A DNA stretch of 64,000 bases from Couchioplanes azureus (GCF_014648355.1 NZ_BMQY01000001.1:434001-498000), one strand, 5' to 3'. Positions 15,909 to 25,881 are shown, numbered from the stretch's first letter. Numbers and translations: made by a program. Notes: generated by a model from the letters alone, not told the origin.

Positions 15909-18422
15909 TCAGAGGCGGCGTACCGTGCGGGCGGCGTCCGCCTCGTGGGGCAGCCGGACGACGGCGGTGGTGCCGGTGGGCTCGCGGTCGAGGAGCTGGA
16001 TCGTGCCGCCGTGCAGGTGGACGATCGTGCGGGCGCGGCTCAGCCCGAGCCCGCTGCCGTGCGTCCCGTGGTGACGGACGTTGCTCCCCCGGTAGAAGCG
16101 GTCGAAGACGCGCTCGCGCTCCTCGCTGGGCGTGCCGATCCCCTCGTCGCTGACGCGCAGCTCCGCCATCTCTCCGTCGGTCGCGAGGCTGACGTGGACC
16201 TCGCTGCCGCTGGGGCTGTACTTCACCGCGTTGTCCAGCAGGTCCTGCACCACCTGCCGCAGCCGCTCCGGGTCGCCGTCGACGGTGACGGCCTCCGGCA
16301 TGTCGGTGCGGAACCGCACGTCGTGGTGGCGCGACGCCGCCTCGCATTCGGCGACGATCGTGGTGAGGTCGACGGGCTGCACGTTCAGGTTCAGGTGCCC
16401 CGAGTCGAGGCCGGCGAGGTCGAGCAGGGTGGCGACGATGGTCTGCAACTCGCGGGCGTTGCGCTCGATGCTCTCCACCATGGCGCGGCCCTCCCCGTTT
16501 GCGCCGTAGTCGTCGACGAGCATGCCGGCGTACGCGGTGATCGCGGTCAGCGGCGTGCGCAGCTCGTGGCCGACGAGCGAGATGAAGTCGTCCTGGACCC
16601 GGCCCAGCTGCCGGCTCAGCTCCTCGGCCCGGCGGAGCGCGACGAAGGAGCCGATCTGCGCGGCGACGCCGTCGAGCAGCACGGTCAGCATGTCCTCGGC
16701 GTGCTCGGCCGCCCCGGCGTAACAGGTCAGCACGCCCAGCAGCGACCGGCCGTCGGTGACCGGGACGGCGAGGACGGTGTGGATGCCGTTGCGCAGGCAG
16801 ATCTCGACGCGTTCCCGCTCGAACGGCGAACGCAGCATGGTGGCCTCGCCGATCTCCCGGATCCAGAACGGCTGCCCGGTCTTCCAGACCCGGCCGGTGG
16901 CGCCCGCGCCCTTGACCGGGGTGTGGCCGAAGAAGTCCTCGTTGTCCATGGCCGATTTGTGCCAGTGCCCCACCGCGTGGAGCTGGCCGGTGGTCTCGTC
17001 GACCAGGAAGAGCTCCGCGGCCGACCAGCCGAGGGTGGTCACCACCGCCCGCAGGACCTTCGGGGTGGCCTCGGCGATCGACCCGGCGGACTTCAGCGCG
17101 TGCTCGACGGCCTCGTGGCAGCTCCGGAAGAGCTCGACCCGGCGCACCGCCGTGACCTCGTGCGTCACCGCGACCGCGCCGGTACGGCGGCCGTCCGGGG
17201 TGACGATCGGCTGGGCGGTGACGGAGAACGTCCGGGTCCGGTGACCGGGGACGGCGATGAAGATGTCGGTGTCGCGCACATACTCGCCCGCACAGGCGCG
17301 CATCAGCGGAGCGCGGTCCCAGGGCAGCGGCTTGTGGTCGCTGTCGTACAGGAAGCGGCCGACCGCGGTGCCGTAGTCGGTGGGCAGTTCGCTGGTGGCC
17401 GGCAGTCCGTAGACCTCGCGCAGCGCGCGGTTCATCACCACGAGCGCCCCGGAGGCGTCGCAGGCCAGCACGCCGACGGAGAGGCTGTCCAGCAGTGCGT
17501 CGAGGAAGCCGGCGTGATGGTCGGCGCGTTCCTCGACGGCCTTGGACCCGGTCAGGTCGGTGATGAGCACGCAGGCCAGCGCGCCGGCAGCGCCCCGGAC
17601 GACGGTGAGCGCGACCTCGGTGAGCAGCCGGTGCCCGTCGCGGTGCCGCATGCTGATCTGGCGGCGCACCGCCCGGGCCGGCGCGGCCGCGAACAGCCGG
17701 TCGAGCGCGGCACCGATGGGCTGGTGGTCGTAGTCGGGCTGGAGGCAGTCGTCGAGCGGGCGGCCGCAGACCTCGGCCGAGGAGAAACCGAGCAGCTCCT
17801 CGGCGGCGCGGTTGAACCCGACGACGATGCCGTTCGCGTCGACGGCCAGCAGTGCCTGCGGGACGCTGTCGAGCAGGGCCGCACTGTCGAGGCCCTCGAC
17901 CGCCGCCGGGAGCGTCGCCCAGCCGACCGGCGGGCGCAGCAGGCGTTCCACCTCCAGCAGCGTGGCGCTGTGCTCGTCGGTCCACGTGCGCACCTCGGTG
18001 TCGAGCACCGTCAGCGATCCCACGGGCCGGTCCTCCGGGTCGCGCACCGGCACGCTGAGGAAGGCGCGTACGCCGTACTCCCGGGTCAGCAGGTGCTCGC
18101 ACAGCTCCGGATCGTCGGAGGCGCGCATGTCCTCGACGCCGAGCAGGTGGTCGGCGGAGACGACGTACTTGCACAGCGAGTATTCCAGCGGAAGCCGCTT
18201 CCCCCGGCTGCCCAGCGCCTCCGGAATGGCGTAGGTGCCGGCGAAGAACTCCTCCTCGCTGCCGACGAGCGTGACGACCCCCATCGACGCGCCGGTCAGC
18301 CGGGCCGCCAGCCGGGCGATCTCGTCCACCGGCATCGGCAGAACCGGAAGCAACCTTTTCGACTGCTCGACCGCTTTCAACCGGGCCGGATCGGCCAGCA
18401 CGGCCTGATCGACGCTCACCAT
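15909..18422 (-). CDS. Multi-sensor histidine kinase (GAF-PAS-PAS-GAF-HisKA-HATPase)
   Basis: 837 residues, cytosolic (no transmembrane segments). Order: GAF (about 25-165), PAS (about 180-300; LDSVPQALLAVDANGIVVGFNRAAEELLGF), PAS (about 310-425; LDSLSVGVLACDASGALVVMNRAL), GAF (about 440-600), HisKA with the phospho-acceptor in FISLVGHELRTPLTAI, and HATPase with N box LLDNAVKYSP, G1 DEGIG and G2 GSGLGLS. The paired single-domain response regulator (18496-18918) lies 73 bases upstream on the same strand. The regulator lacks an output domain, so signalling probably feeds a phosphorelay or protein-interaction route. Confidence 0.92.
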   Translation of the reverse strand: MVSVDQAVLADPARLKAVEQSKRLLPVLPMPVDEIARLAARLTGASMGVVTLVGSEEEFFAGTYAIPEALGSRGKRLPLEYSLCKYVVSADHLLGVEDMRASDDPELCEHLLTREYGVRAFLSVPVRDPEDRPVGSLTVLDTEVRTWTDEHSATLLEVERLLRPPVGWATLPAAVEGLDSAALLDSVPQALLAVDANGIVVGFNRAAEELLGFSSAEVCGRPLDDCLQPDYDHQPIGAALDRLFAAAPARAVRRQISMRHRDGHRLLTEVALTVVRGAAGALACVLITDLTGSKAVEERADHHAGFLDALLDSLSVGVLACDASGALVVMNRALREVYGLPATSELPTDYGTAVGRFLYDSDHKPLPWDRAPLMRACAGEYVRDTDIFIAVPGHRTRTFSVTAQPIVTPDGRRTGAVAVTHEVTAVRRVELFRSCHEAVEHALKSAGSIAEATPKVLRAVVTTLGWSAAELFLVDETTGQLHAVGHWHKSAMDNEDFFGHTPVKGAGATGRVWKTGQPFWIREIGEATMLRSPFERERVEICLRNGIHTVLAVPVTDGRSLLGVLTCYAGAAEHAEDMLTVLLDGVAAQIGSFVALRRAEELSRQLGRVQDDFISLVGHELRTPLTAITAYAGMLVDDYGANGEGRAMVESIERNARELQTIVATLLDLAGLDSGHLNLNVQPVDLTTIVAECEAASRHHDVRFRTDMPEAVTVDGDPERLRQVVQDLLDNAVKYSPSGSEVHVSLATDGEMAELRVSDEGIGTPSEERERVFDRFYRGSNVRHHGTHGSGLGLSRARTIVHLHGGTIQLLDREPTGTTAVVRLPHEADAARTVRRL

Positions 18423-18495
18423 GGCAGTTCTCCACTATCGGTCGAGAATGGGAAAGAATGGGACCGATGGTGACGGCGCGCGTGGGCGTTCATTG

Positions 18496-18918
18496 TCAAA
18501 GGCTCGTCGTCGCGTGGCTCAGGCATCCGGCCGCCGAGAACGTGTGGCCGTGCGGCCCGTTCTCGGCGAGTCGCTGGATGACGGAACGCAGTTCGTCGTT
18601 CGGGCACGGTTTCAGCAGCAGCGAGCAGGCCCCGGACTCCGGCACCCGGGAGTCGCCGGGTTGGAGCTGGCCGGTCAGGATGGCGACCGGCGTGTCCCGC
18701 AGCTCGGCGTGGCCGCGGACGGCCCGGATCAGCTCCCAGCCGTCCATGCGTGGCATGCCCAGATCGGTGAGGATCACATCGGGATGGTGCTCGACGGCCA
18801 GATCGAACGCCTCGGCCCCGTCCGCCCCGCGCAGTACCGTCATTCCGTCCCGCCGAAAAAGTCGGACGAGAATCATCGCGATGTCGTCGACATCTTCGGC
18901 GATGAGCAGCACGCTCAT
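18496..18918 (-). CDS. Single-domain response regulator (CheY-like)
   Basis: 140 residues from ATG 18918, with GGAG 7 bases upstream; longer in-frame starts lack support. Receiver features: acidic pair in LIAEDVDDIAMIL, phospho-acceptor Asp in DVILTDLGMPRMDGWEL, Thr in VAILTGQL, Lys in LLLKPCPNDEL. There is no DNA-binding domain. It precedes the multi-sensor kinase by 73 bases, so they probably form a two-component pair with the regulator as first gene. Confidence 0.88.
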   Translation of the reverse strand: MSVLLIAEDVDDIAMILVRLFRRDGMTVLRGADGAEAFDLAVEHHPDVILTDLGMPRMDGWELIRAVRGHAELRDTPVAILTGQLQPGDSRVPESGACSLLLKPCPNDELRSVIQRLAENGPHGHTFSAAGCLSHATTSL

Positions 18919-19176
18919 ATGTGGGCTCCGGCGCGGGAAGAAGGTTGTTCCGCCGGACGCCATTATTGTCCCGGTGCAAAGAACCGTGGGCGAATGCCGC
19001 GTTTCGCTCCCGTAAATCGTCCGGTCGGGTGATGCGACGGGCAAAAAGTCATGCGTTTTCGCCGCCCGGCGGGCCGCCGGCCGCCGTCCCACAGCGTGGC
19101 GAGCCGTGGTGCTTTACATAGATCTAGGTCATTATGGGGGAAGTGGACCGCACCGGCACCGATCGTGAGGCCTGCG

Positions 19177-19998
19177 ATGGATCAAGACGAGCTTCCCTTC
19201 CTGCTGGGCCACCTCACGCCGACCGGCGAGGGCACCGTGACGGCGGTCGCCGACCTGGACTCCTCGATCGTCGAGATGACCGTCCGGGGCCGCTGGGACT
19301 ACGAGCTGCACCTGGCGGTCGCCACCGCTCTGCGCCAGTCCCTGGCCGAACAACCCAGCGGCTTGATCGTGGATCTGCACGACGTGGGAGATCCGACCGG
19401 CGCCAGCGCCCAGCTGTGGCCGACCGCGCACCGCTGGGGCGCGGCCATGCAACCGCCGGTGCCGGTGGTGATGTGCCTGCCCACGCAGGCGCCGCTGGCC
19501 GCCATCCTGCGCCGCCGCTGGGCGAGATACTGCCAGCCGATGTACGCCACGGTGCCGGAGGCCCGGGCGGCGCTGATCTACCGCCGGCCGCGGACCGACC
19601 GGCTCAAGGCCCGCCTGGCTCCCGACCGCTCGGCGGCGGCGGCGGCCCGCGGGCTCGTCGCCGAGGGATGCACGGCCTGGCGGCTGCCCAGCGTGCTGCA
19701 CGCCGCCCAGCAGGTGGTCACCGAGCTGGTGGTCAACGCGGTGGAGCACGCCGGCACCGAGATGGAGGTCGCCGTCACCCGGCAGCGGACCGGCGTGCAC
19801 CTGGCGGTCGGCGACGGTGATCCCCGCCTGCCGCGGATGCGCAGGTTCGAGGGCCGGCGGGAGATCCAGGATCCGGGGCTCGGCCTGGAGCTCGTGCACA
19901 TGCTGTCCGCGGCCTGGGGAGCTCTGCCCACCCGCACCGGGAAGGTGGTGTGGGCGACCGTCAAGCCGCGGAGCTGCCGGTGGCTGGCCGATGCCTGA
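19177..19998 (+). CDS. RsbW-like ATPase (anti-sigma type) with N-terminal STAS-like region
   Basis: 273 residues from ATG 19177. The C-terminal part has the HATPase_c_2 pattern of serine-protein kinases that regulate sigma factors: an N box QQVVTELVVNAVEHAGTEMEV and a G-box-like DPGLGLELVHMLSAAWG. The N-terminal part (VTAVADLDSSIVEMTVRGRWDYELHLAVATALRQSL...GLIVDLHDVGDPTGASAQLW) looks like a STAS or CHASE-free switch domain. It overlaps the following STAS gene by 8 bases, so the two are translationally coupled and are probably a kinase/anti-sigma and antagonist partner-switch pair. No sigma factor gene is adjacent. Confidence 0.8.
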   Translation: MDQDELPFLLGHLTPTGEGTVTAVADLDSSIVEMTVRGRWDYELHLAVATALRQSLAEQPSGLIVDLHDVGDPTGASAQLWPTAHRWGAAMQPPVPVVMCLPTQAPLAAILRRRWARYCQPMYATVPEARAALIYRRPRTDRLKARLAPDRSAAAAARGLVAEGCTAWRLPSVLHAAQQVVTELVVNAVEHAGTEMEVAVTRQRTGVHLAVGDGDPRLPRMRRFEGRREIQDPGLGLELVHMLSAAWGALPTRTGKVVWATVKPRSCRWLADA

Positions 19999-20356
19999 CA
20001 CCGCCGCCGACCAGTCGCACCAGTGCGACGAAGACCTTCACCCCGGCACCAGGATGACGTGGAGCCACAGCGGCGGGCTGCTCACCATCTTCCTCTCCGG
20101 CGACCTCGACGGGGGTGTCTCGACGGCGCTGCACGCCTGTCTGTACGACCTGCTGACCGCCGACCCGGTCGACGAGATCGTCCTCGACCTCGCCGGCGTG
20201 CCCTTCTGCGACGCCTCGGGCGCCCGGGTGCTGACCGCCGCCCACCATCTCGCCACCTCCCGGGGCGCCGGCTGCCGGGCCCGGCGGGCCCAGCCGTCCG
20301 TCGCCTGGCTGCTGCGCCTGACCCACGCCGCCCACCTGCTGGCCCTCGACGACTGA
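19991..20356 (+). CDS. STAS-domain anti-sigma factor antagonist
   Basis: 121 residues starting at ATG 19991 inside the end of the preceding gene (ATGCCTGA overlap). STAS features: GGLLTIFLSGDLDGGVSTALHACLYDLL, then EIVLDLAGVPFCDASGARVL, where DASG contains the serine usually phosphorylated by the partner kinase. Expected to bind the RsbW-like protein encoded upstream when unphosphorylated. Confidence 0.85.
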   Translation: MPDTAADQSHQCDEDLHPGTRMTWSHSGGLLTIFLSGDLDGGVSTALHACLYDLLTADPVDEIVLDLAGVPFCDASGARVLTAAHHLATSRGAGCRARRAQPSVAWLLRLTHAAHLLALDD

Positions 20357-20515
20357 CGCCGCCCTTCGCACCGTACGGGTGCGCCGCGGTTGCCCGGCCG
20401 GGGCGTTGTGGTTGCGCCACCCGCCCGCCACCGGCACCATTGCAGCTCGGGTGCCACGCCGGAGCGCTCGGTTGCGAGTCCAGGACTCCCCTCGCGCCGG
20501 GCCGACAGGCACGGC

Positions 20516-21673
20516 GTGAAGCTCATCTCGACGAAGATCGCCGCCGCGGCCGCCGCCGCCCTTGCCCTGTTCACTTCGACCCCCGCCGAGGCCCAGGTCA
20601 GTGCCAGCCGCACCGCGACCGCCGTCGTGAGCACCGCCGCCGCGCCGGCGCTCGGCATCATCGGCAACTACTCCGACGCCGACATGGCCGAGCTGCACAA
20701 CGCCGGCGGGGCCACCGACGTCCTGGTCGAGATGTCGTGGGCACAGGCCGAGCCGGTCCAGGGCGCCTACAACGAGGCCTACCTCGTCGGCATCGCCAAG
20801 CGCATCGCCACGCTGAAGTCCCTCGGGTACACCATCTCGTTCAACACCGGCGTCCACGAGGCACCCGCCTGGCTGCTCAACCGCAGCGGCGCCCGCTTCG
20901 TCGACCAGAACGGCGAGACCTACACCGACTCGCCCGAGCCCAACCTGATCTTCGGCATCGGGCACCGCTACCTCGCCGAGCGCTACCTCAAGAAGGTCTT
21001 CGGCCGCCTCGGCACCGGCTTCTCGATCGTGCGCGTCGGCGGCGGGCACTGGGGCGAGCTGACCTACCCGTCCAAGGTGAACCCGGCGACGGGCAAGCTG
21101 CGCAACCTCTACTACGCCTTCGACGCCCAGGCCAAGCGGTCGAACCCGGTGCCGAGCTGGAAGCCGGGTCAGCCGAGCCCGAGCGGCCAGGCCGCGAAGT
21201 TCCTGCGGTGGTACCTGGACTCCCTGGCCCAGTACCAGAACTGGCAGATCACGGCGCTGCGCCTGGCCGGTTACCGGGGCAAGGCCGCCGTGCTCTACCC
21301 CTCGTACGGCATGCGCGCCGGTGACTTCGAGAAGGCCGTGGCCACCAACCTCGCCGGCACCTCGAGCCCGGAGATCAACGGCGAGGTGCAGCGCGGCTAC
21401 GACGCGGCCCGTCAGGTCGCGGCGCTGCGGGACGTGAACGTGGTCGTCTACGGCACCTGGGCCGAGAACTACAACACGGTGTCCTACCTGGCCGGGCTGG
21501 CCAGGACGAAGGGGCTGCGCACGATGGCGGAGACCAGCCACGTCATGCGCGCCGACCAGATGCCGCTCGTGATGGCGCAGGCGCAGCAGGCCAACCTCGC
21601 GGCGCTCTACATCGTCCGGCAGAACGCCACCGAGATCGTCAGCGCGACCTACCTCGCCGCGTCGGCCAGGTAG
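20516..21673 (+). CDS. Secreted putative glycoside hydrolase (TIM-barrel type)
   Basis: 385 residues from GTG 20516, where a signal peptide begins (KLISTKIAAAAAAALALFTSTPAEA). The mature protein has the feel of a clan-A beta/alpha-barrel hydrolase: WAQAEPVQGAYNEAYL near the N-terminus (as in GH42-like proteins), FGIGHRYLAERYLKKVFGRLG, then VRVGGGHWGELTYPSK with a candidate acid/base Glu, and YGTWAENYNTVSYL with a candidate nucleophile Glu near the C-terminus. Substrate unknown; it borders the glycan loci. Its last 25 bases overlap tail-to-tail with the leftward GT4 gene. Confidence 0.6.
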   Translation: MKLISTKIAAAAAAALALFTSTPAEAQVSASRTATAVVSTAAAPALGIIGNYSDADMAELHNAGGATDVLVEMSWAQAEPVQGAYNEAYLVGIAKRIATLKSLGYTISFNTGVHEAPAWLLNRSGARFVDQNGETYTDSPEPNLIFGIGHRYLAERYLKKVFGRLGTGFSIVRVGGGHWGELTYPSKVNPATGKLRNLYYAFDAQAKRSNPVPSWKPGQPSPSGQAAKFLRWYLDSLAQYQNWQITALRLAGYRGKAAVLYPSYGMRAGDFEKAVATNLAGTSSPEINGEVQRGYDAARQVAALRDVNVVVYGTWAENYNTVSYLAGLARTKGLRTMAETSHVMRADQMPLVMAQAQQANLAALYIVRQNATEIVSATYLAASAR

Positions 21674-22815
21674 GCGCCGGTCAGGGAATGACACGCTGAG
21701 ACCAGCCGCGCGGCAGCGGCATCCCACGTGAAGTGCGAGGCGTGGGCGGCACCGGCGGCCACCAGGCCGTCGCGCAGATCATCGTCGGCGAGCAGCCGGG
21801 TGATCGCGGCCGCCCACGCCTCGGCGCGTCTGGGCGCCACGTACAGGGCCGCCGCGCCGCCGACCTCCCGCAGGACCGGCACGTCGCTCGCGATCACCGG
21901 CGTGCGGGCGACCATGGCCTCCAGCACGGGCAGCCCGAAACCCTCGACCAGCGACGGGTACGCGAGCAGCCGCGCCCGCGCGTACAGCGTTCCGAGCAGC
22001 TCCTCCGGCACGAACGGCAGCCGGGTGACGCGGCCGGCCACCCCGTACCGGTCGATCGCCGGAGCGACCTCGTCGGCGAAGCGCTCGTCGGCCGAGCCGA
22101 CCAGCACCAGCCGTGCGTCCGGGACCCGCGCGATCGCCTCCACGAGGATCGCGGCGTTCTTGTGCGGGCGCTGGGCGCCGACGTGCAGCACGTACCCGGG
22201 CTCCAGGCCGAACTCGCGTTCCAGGCGCCGGGCCGCGCCCGGGTCGTCCCGCAGCCCCTGGTCGACGCCGTTGCCGATGACGTGTCCGGGATGGACCCGG
22301 CGGCCGTAGAACCGCTCCACCTCCCGCGCGGAGGCTTGGCTGACCGTGGCGATCGTCGCGGTACGGGCGACCAGCGAGGTCATCATCCGGTAGGCGAGCC
22401 CGACCTGCGGCGAGGGCGCGAACCGGGGATCGGTCTCCAGGATGCAGTCGTGCACCAGCGCGACGGCCGGGCAGCCGAGCAGTGGGGCGGCGCCCAGGTG
22501 GTAGGGGAAGACCATCACGTCGACCATCGCGCCGCGCAGCAGCGGCCGCCAGCGCCAGAGCTGCCGCACGTCCACCGCCCGCAGCGGGACGGGCACGACC
22601 TCGACGCCCGGCAGCATCGCCAGCAGGTCCAGGTCGAAACGCCGGCAGGCGGGTTTCCCGCCGGCCCCGCCGCCCTCGCCGGCCTCGCCGGTGAAGACGA
22701 CGAGCTCCACGCCGGGCGTGGCCGACATCGCGAGGATCAGCTCATGGGTGACCCGCCCGATCCCGTGGTAGCGGTCGGTGAGCACCCGTCCGTCGATGCC
22801 GATGCGTACCGTCAC
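21649..22815 (-). CDS. GT4-family (GT-B) glycosyltransferase
   Basis: 388 residues. VRIGIDGRVLTDRYHGIGRVTHEL at the N-terminus and HVGAQRPHKNAAILVEAI ... VPEELLGTLYARARLLAYPSLVEGFGLPVLEAMVARTPVIASDVPVLREVGG at the C-terminus are the GT4 donor-site pattern, with the EGFGLPVLE motif. It would transfer a hexose from a nucleotide sugar in the cytoplasm. The GTG start at 22815 overlaps the flippase stop by 4 bases (GTGA); this is the last gene of the leftward glycan operon. Confidence 0.9.
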   Translation of the reverse strand: MTVRIGIDGRVLTDRYHGIGRVTHELILAMSATPGVELVVFTGEAGEGGGAGGKPACRRFDLDLLAMLPGVEVVPVPLRAVDVRQLWRWRPLLRGAMVDVMVFPYHLGAAPLLGCPAVALVHDCILETDPRFAPSPQVGLAYRMMTSLVARTATIATVSQASAREVERFYGRRVHPGHVIGNGVDQGLRDDPGAARRLEREFGLEPGYVLHVGAQRPHKNAAILVEAIARVPDARLVLVGSADERFADEVAPAIDRYGVAGRVTRLPFVPEELLGTLYARARLLAYPSLVEGFGLPVLEAMVARTPVIASDVPVLREVGGAAALYVAPRRAEAWAAAITRLLADDDLRDGLVAAGAAHASHFTWDAAAARLVSACHSLTGAYLADAAR

Positions 22816-24200
22816 GAGCGCCTCCGGGGCATGAACTCGGGGAAACTGGCGGCCAGCACGAGCAGCCCGGCCGCGGCGGCGATCGCCGTCCAGAGCAGCG
22901 GGTGGCCCGCGACGGCGAGCGCGCCGAAGACCACCGCGATCCCGGCGAGGTCGTGCAGGCTCCGGCGGGAGCGAAGCAGGATCTTCCAGCCCGGGCGTAC
23001 GGGGGCGAGCAGCCCCAGCGCCGCCACGGCGAGCACTCCCGCGACCGCCGCCCCGGCGGCGAGGCCCGCCACGCCGAACCCGGCGCCCGCGACGGTGACC
23101 AGCGCGAGGTAGCCGGCGGTGACCAGGGTGAGCCGCGCCCCGGTGCCGCGCGAGTCGTCGGCCTGCAGGAACGTGACGCTGAGGTTGACCGCCCCGATCG
23201 CCAGGCCCAGCGCCGCCGCGTACGGCAGCCACTGCCCGATGGTCGCGAACTCGTCCGGGAACAGCGCCGAGCGGATCTCCCCGGGCAGGGTGACCAGCAC
23301 CCCGGTCATCAGCGACGCGACCAGCAGGTACGAGCGCAGCGCCCCGGCCTTGCGCTCGGCGCAGGCGTCCCGGCTCAGCTGCGGGAACACGGCGGTGGAG
23401 ACGGCGTTCGAGGCGAACAGCGGCACCCGCCCCAGCGCGGACGCCGCCTGGTAGGGCCCGCCACCCGCGCCGCCCAGCCCCAGCGCGGCGACCAGGACGG
23501 TGTCCCCCGCGGCGGCGACCGCGACGTTGGCCTGCATGCGGGTCTGCCGGATCGCGGCCCGCAGCAGGGCGGACTCGCCTGAGCGCCACACCGGCGGTCC
23601 GAGCAGGCGCCGGAACCGCGGCACCGGCAGCAGCAGGACCAGGCTGCCCGCGACGAACCCGGCCAGCGCGCCGGTGGAGCCGAGATCGGTCCAGAAGACC
23701 AGCCCGATGCCGACCCCGGCCTTCACCACCACCTCGGTGGTGAACAGCACCGCGATCGCGTCCATCCGGCCCACGCCCTGCAGATATCCCATGCCGGTCG
23801 AGCCGACGGACATGCACAGCGACGCGCAGGCGACCACGACGGCGTCCTGGATCCCGCCGAAGAGCAGGACGCCGCCGGCGACGACCACGGTCAGGGCGAG
23901 GCCGATCACGAGGTTGGTCCAGAACGCGAAGGTGGTGACGACCGCGTGCCGCCGCAGGTCTCCGGGGGCCTTGCCGATCTCGCGCGCGAGAATCCAGGGG
24001 ATGCCCGCCGCGGAGATGGCCGCGCGGACCATGAGCAGCGCCTGGCCCGCGGCGAACGCGGCGTACTCGGCCGGGGTGAGGCCGTGGGTGAGCACGAGGG
24101 CGTACCCGTAGTTGATCACGCCCGCGGAGGTCGTGGCGATCATCAGCCAGCCCGCCCCGGCGCTGTGCCGGGCCGGGGGCTTCTCCAGCACGGCGGTCAT
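22812..24200 (-). CDS. Wzx-like polysaccharide flippase (MATE/MOP superfamily)
   Basis: 462 residues and about 12-14 hydrophobic helices along the whole length. LMIATTSAGVINYGYALVLTHGLTPAEYAAFAAGQALL at the N-terminus is the oligosaccharide-flippase pattern (YG.....LT..EYA). It should translocate lipid-linked glycan across the membrane. The start overlaps the upstream GT39-like stop by 4 bases (ATGA), and it is followed by a GT4 gene with another 4-base overlap, so one transcript is likely. Confidence 0.88.
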   Translation of the reverse strand: MTAVLEKPPARHSAGAGWLMIATTSAGVINYGYALVLTHGLTPAEYAAFAAGQALLMVRAAISAAGIPWILAREIGKAPGDLRRHAVVTTFAFWTNLVIGLALTVVVAGGVLLFGGIQDAVVVACASLCMSVGSTGMGYLQGVGRMDAIAVLFTTEVVVKAGVGIGLVFWTDLGSTGALAGFVAGSLVLLLPVPRFRRLLGPPVWRSGESALLRAAIRQTRMQANVAVAAAGDTVLVAALGLGGAGGGPYQAASALGRVPLFASNAVSTAVFPQLSRDACAERKAGALRSYLLVASLMTGVLVTLPGEIRSALFPDEFATIGQWLPYAAALGLAIGAVNLSVTFLQADDSRGTGARLTLVTAGYLALVTVAGAGFGVAGLAAGAAVAGVLAVAALGLLAPVRPGWKILLRSRRSLHDLAGIAVVFGALAVAGHPLLWTAIAAAAGLLVLAASFPEFMPRRRS

Positions 24201-25867
24201 CGCCGCACCCACTCCCGGGCCCACTCGCGGCGGCGGGCCACGAACCGCCATCCGTACGCGGCCGCGCCGATCACCGCCACCGCCGCGCCGAGCAGGGCCA
24301 GGAAGCGCAGCGCCGACGCGTTCGCCGCGACGGGAGGCCGGGTGTTGCCGCACTCGCGGGCCGCGAGCCGGGCGCCGGGCACCGACCACAGCTCGATGCG
24401 CTCGTACCGGCGGCTCGGATAGTGCTGGACGCGCGTCCCGTAGGTGCGCACGAACGTGTCCAGCTCGGGTGAGCTGTTGCCGTACCGCATCCGGCTGTCC
24501 TTGGGCGAGAGCAGGAACAGCCGGACGCCGGCCTCGACGGCGGCGCCACCGTCGCGGAAGGACTCGACGTGGTTGCGCGGCAGCACCGGCGCCCAGCGCA
24601 GCGCGTTGCCGGTCGCGTTGACCGGCGCGCAGGCGTAGCCGGCGGTGAGGAAGGCACCCATCCGGGTGGTGGCGTCGTCGCGGGCCAGCGCCACGTTCAC
24701 CGCCCAGGCGGCCCCGCCGACCAGCATGATCGCGGCGACGCCCGCGCCGATCGCCTTCGGCATCCGGTCGCCCCAGGCGAGGACGCTCAGCAGCACCGCG
24801 GGTACGGCCGAGTACGCCGTCAGCTGCTCGTTGGCCTGCCCGAGCAGCACGCAGTACGCCAGGAACCCGTAGCTGAGCACGCCGAAGGCCACCAGGCTCG
24901 CCGCGCGGGCCCGCAACCGCCGCAGGTGGAACAGCCCGCCCCGGTACGCGAGCACGAGCAGCCCGGCGGCACCCAGCCCGAAGGTGAGGTAGCCGCTCAC
25001 GTACGTGGTGAAGGTGTCGCCGAACACGCCGGTGGACGAGACCCCGGGCCGGTTGAGGCCGCTGACCTGCAGCAGGCCGCTGATCCGCTGGAGGCTGGTG
25101 TCGTGCTCCGACCACCACCACGCCCCCGCGCCGCCCAGCGCGGCCCACAGCGGGAAGGTTCCCCAGACGGCCACCGCGAGCACCACCGCCGTGGCCGCGC
25201 GACGCAGGTACGCCCGGTCGCGCTCCAGCACGGCGGCGAGCACCGGCACCAGCACGGTGAAGATCAGTGGCTCCTTGACCAGCAGTGCGAGGCCCGACAC
25301 CAGCCCGACGACGCCGGCGTAGACCGGGCCGGGAGAGCGCCGCAGCCGCAGCGCGAGCAGCACCACGGCCAGCCCGGCCAGGATCGCCGTCGGCTCGATC
25401 AGCGCCGTACGCCCGAAGCGCACCAGGAAACCGTTGCCCACCGCCAGGAGCATCGCCGTCGACACCAGCCACCCGTTGCGGGTGTACCGGCGGGCGAGCA
25501 ACCCGACCATGGCGACGACGAGGACGCTGCACAGCGCGCCCAGGTAGCGGGCGCCGAACAGCGCGTCCACGATGCTGCCGTGCGCGGTCCCGGTGACCAG
25601 CGTCCAGGCGCCGACCAGCAGGAAGTGCACCGGCGGGTGGACGCTCGTGGGCCGCTCACCCCAGGAGACCGAGTCCGCCCCGGCCACGTTCTGCCCGGCG
25701 ATCGTGTACATGACCTCGTCGAGGTCGAAGTCGAGCGCCCCGCGCAGATTGACCAGGTACGCGGCGGCGGCCACCGCCAGCACGCCGGCGAAGAGCCACC
25801 GCGGGGCCGGCCGCGCGCGGCGCGGGCCTTTCCGTGGCGGCGCCTCCAGTTCCAGTACGGCGGTCAC
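24197..25867 (-). CDS. Polytopic GT39-like membrane glycosyltransferase (GT-C)
   Basis: 556 residues with about 10-12 membrane helices. An acidic first periplasmic loop, ALDFDLDEVMYTIAGQNVAG, matches the D/E-rich loop of GT-C enzymes such as ArnT and protein mannosyltransferases, which take sugars from polyprenyl phosphates on the outer face. The soluble segment near the C-terminus (SRMRYGNSSPELDTFVRTYG) may contribute to acceptor binding. GTG 25867 is 14 bases after the SGNH hydrolase gene; the 3' end overlaps the flippase start. Confidence 0.82.
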   Translation of the reverse strand: MTAVLELEAPPRKGPRRARPAPRWLFAGVLAVAAAAYLVNLRGALDFDLDEVMYTIAGQNVAGADSVSWGERPTSVHPPVHFLLVGAWTLVTGTAHGSIVDALFGARYLGALCSVLVVAMVGLLARRYTRNGWLVSTAMLLAVGNGFLVRFGRTALIEPTAILAGLAVVLLALRLRRSPGPVYAGVVGLVSGLALLVKEPLIFTVLVPVLAAVLERDRAYLRRAATAVVLAVAVWGTFPLWAALGGAGAWWWSEHDTSLQRISGLLQVSGLNRPGVSSTGVFGDTFTTYVSGYLTFGLGAAGLLVLAYRGGLFHLRRLRARAASLVAFGVLSYGFLAYCVLLGQANEQLTAYSAVPAVLLSVLAWGDRMPKAIGAGVAAIMLVGGAAWAVNVALARDDATTRMGAFLTAGYACAPVNATGNALRWAPVLPRNHVESFRDGGAAVEAGVRLFLLSPKDSRMRYGNSSPELDTFVRTYGTRVQHYPSRRYERIELWSVPGARLAARECGNTRPPVAANASALRFLALLGAAVAVIGAAAYGWRFVARRREWAREWVRR

Positions 25868-25881
25868 GTCGCTACTTCCTG

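Noticed and set aside
1331..19134. Similar CATAGATC..GGTCA words at 1331 and 19117 as a shared operator
   Set aside because: The match is 13 of 15 bases; in a 64 kb window such pairs are expected by chance, and the site positions relative to genes differ.
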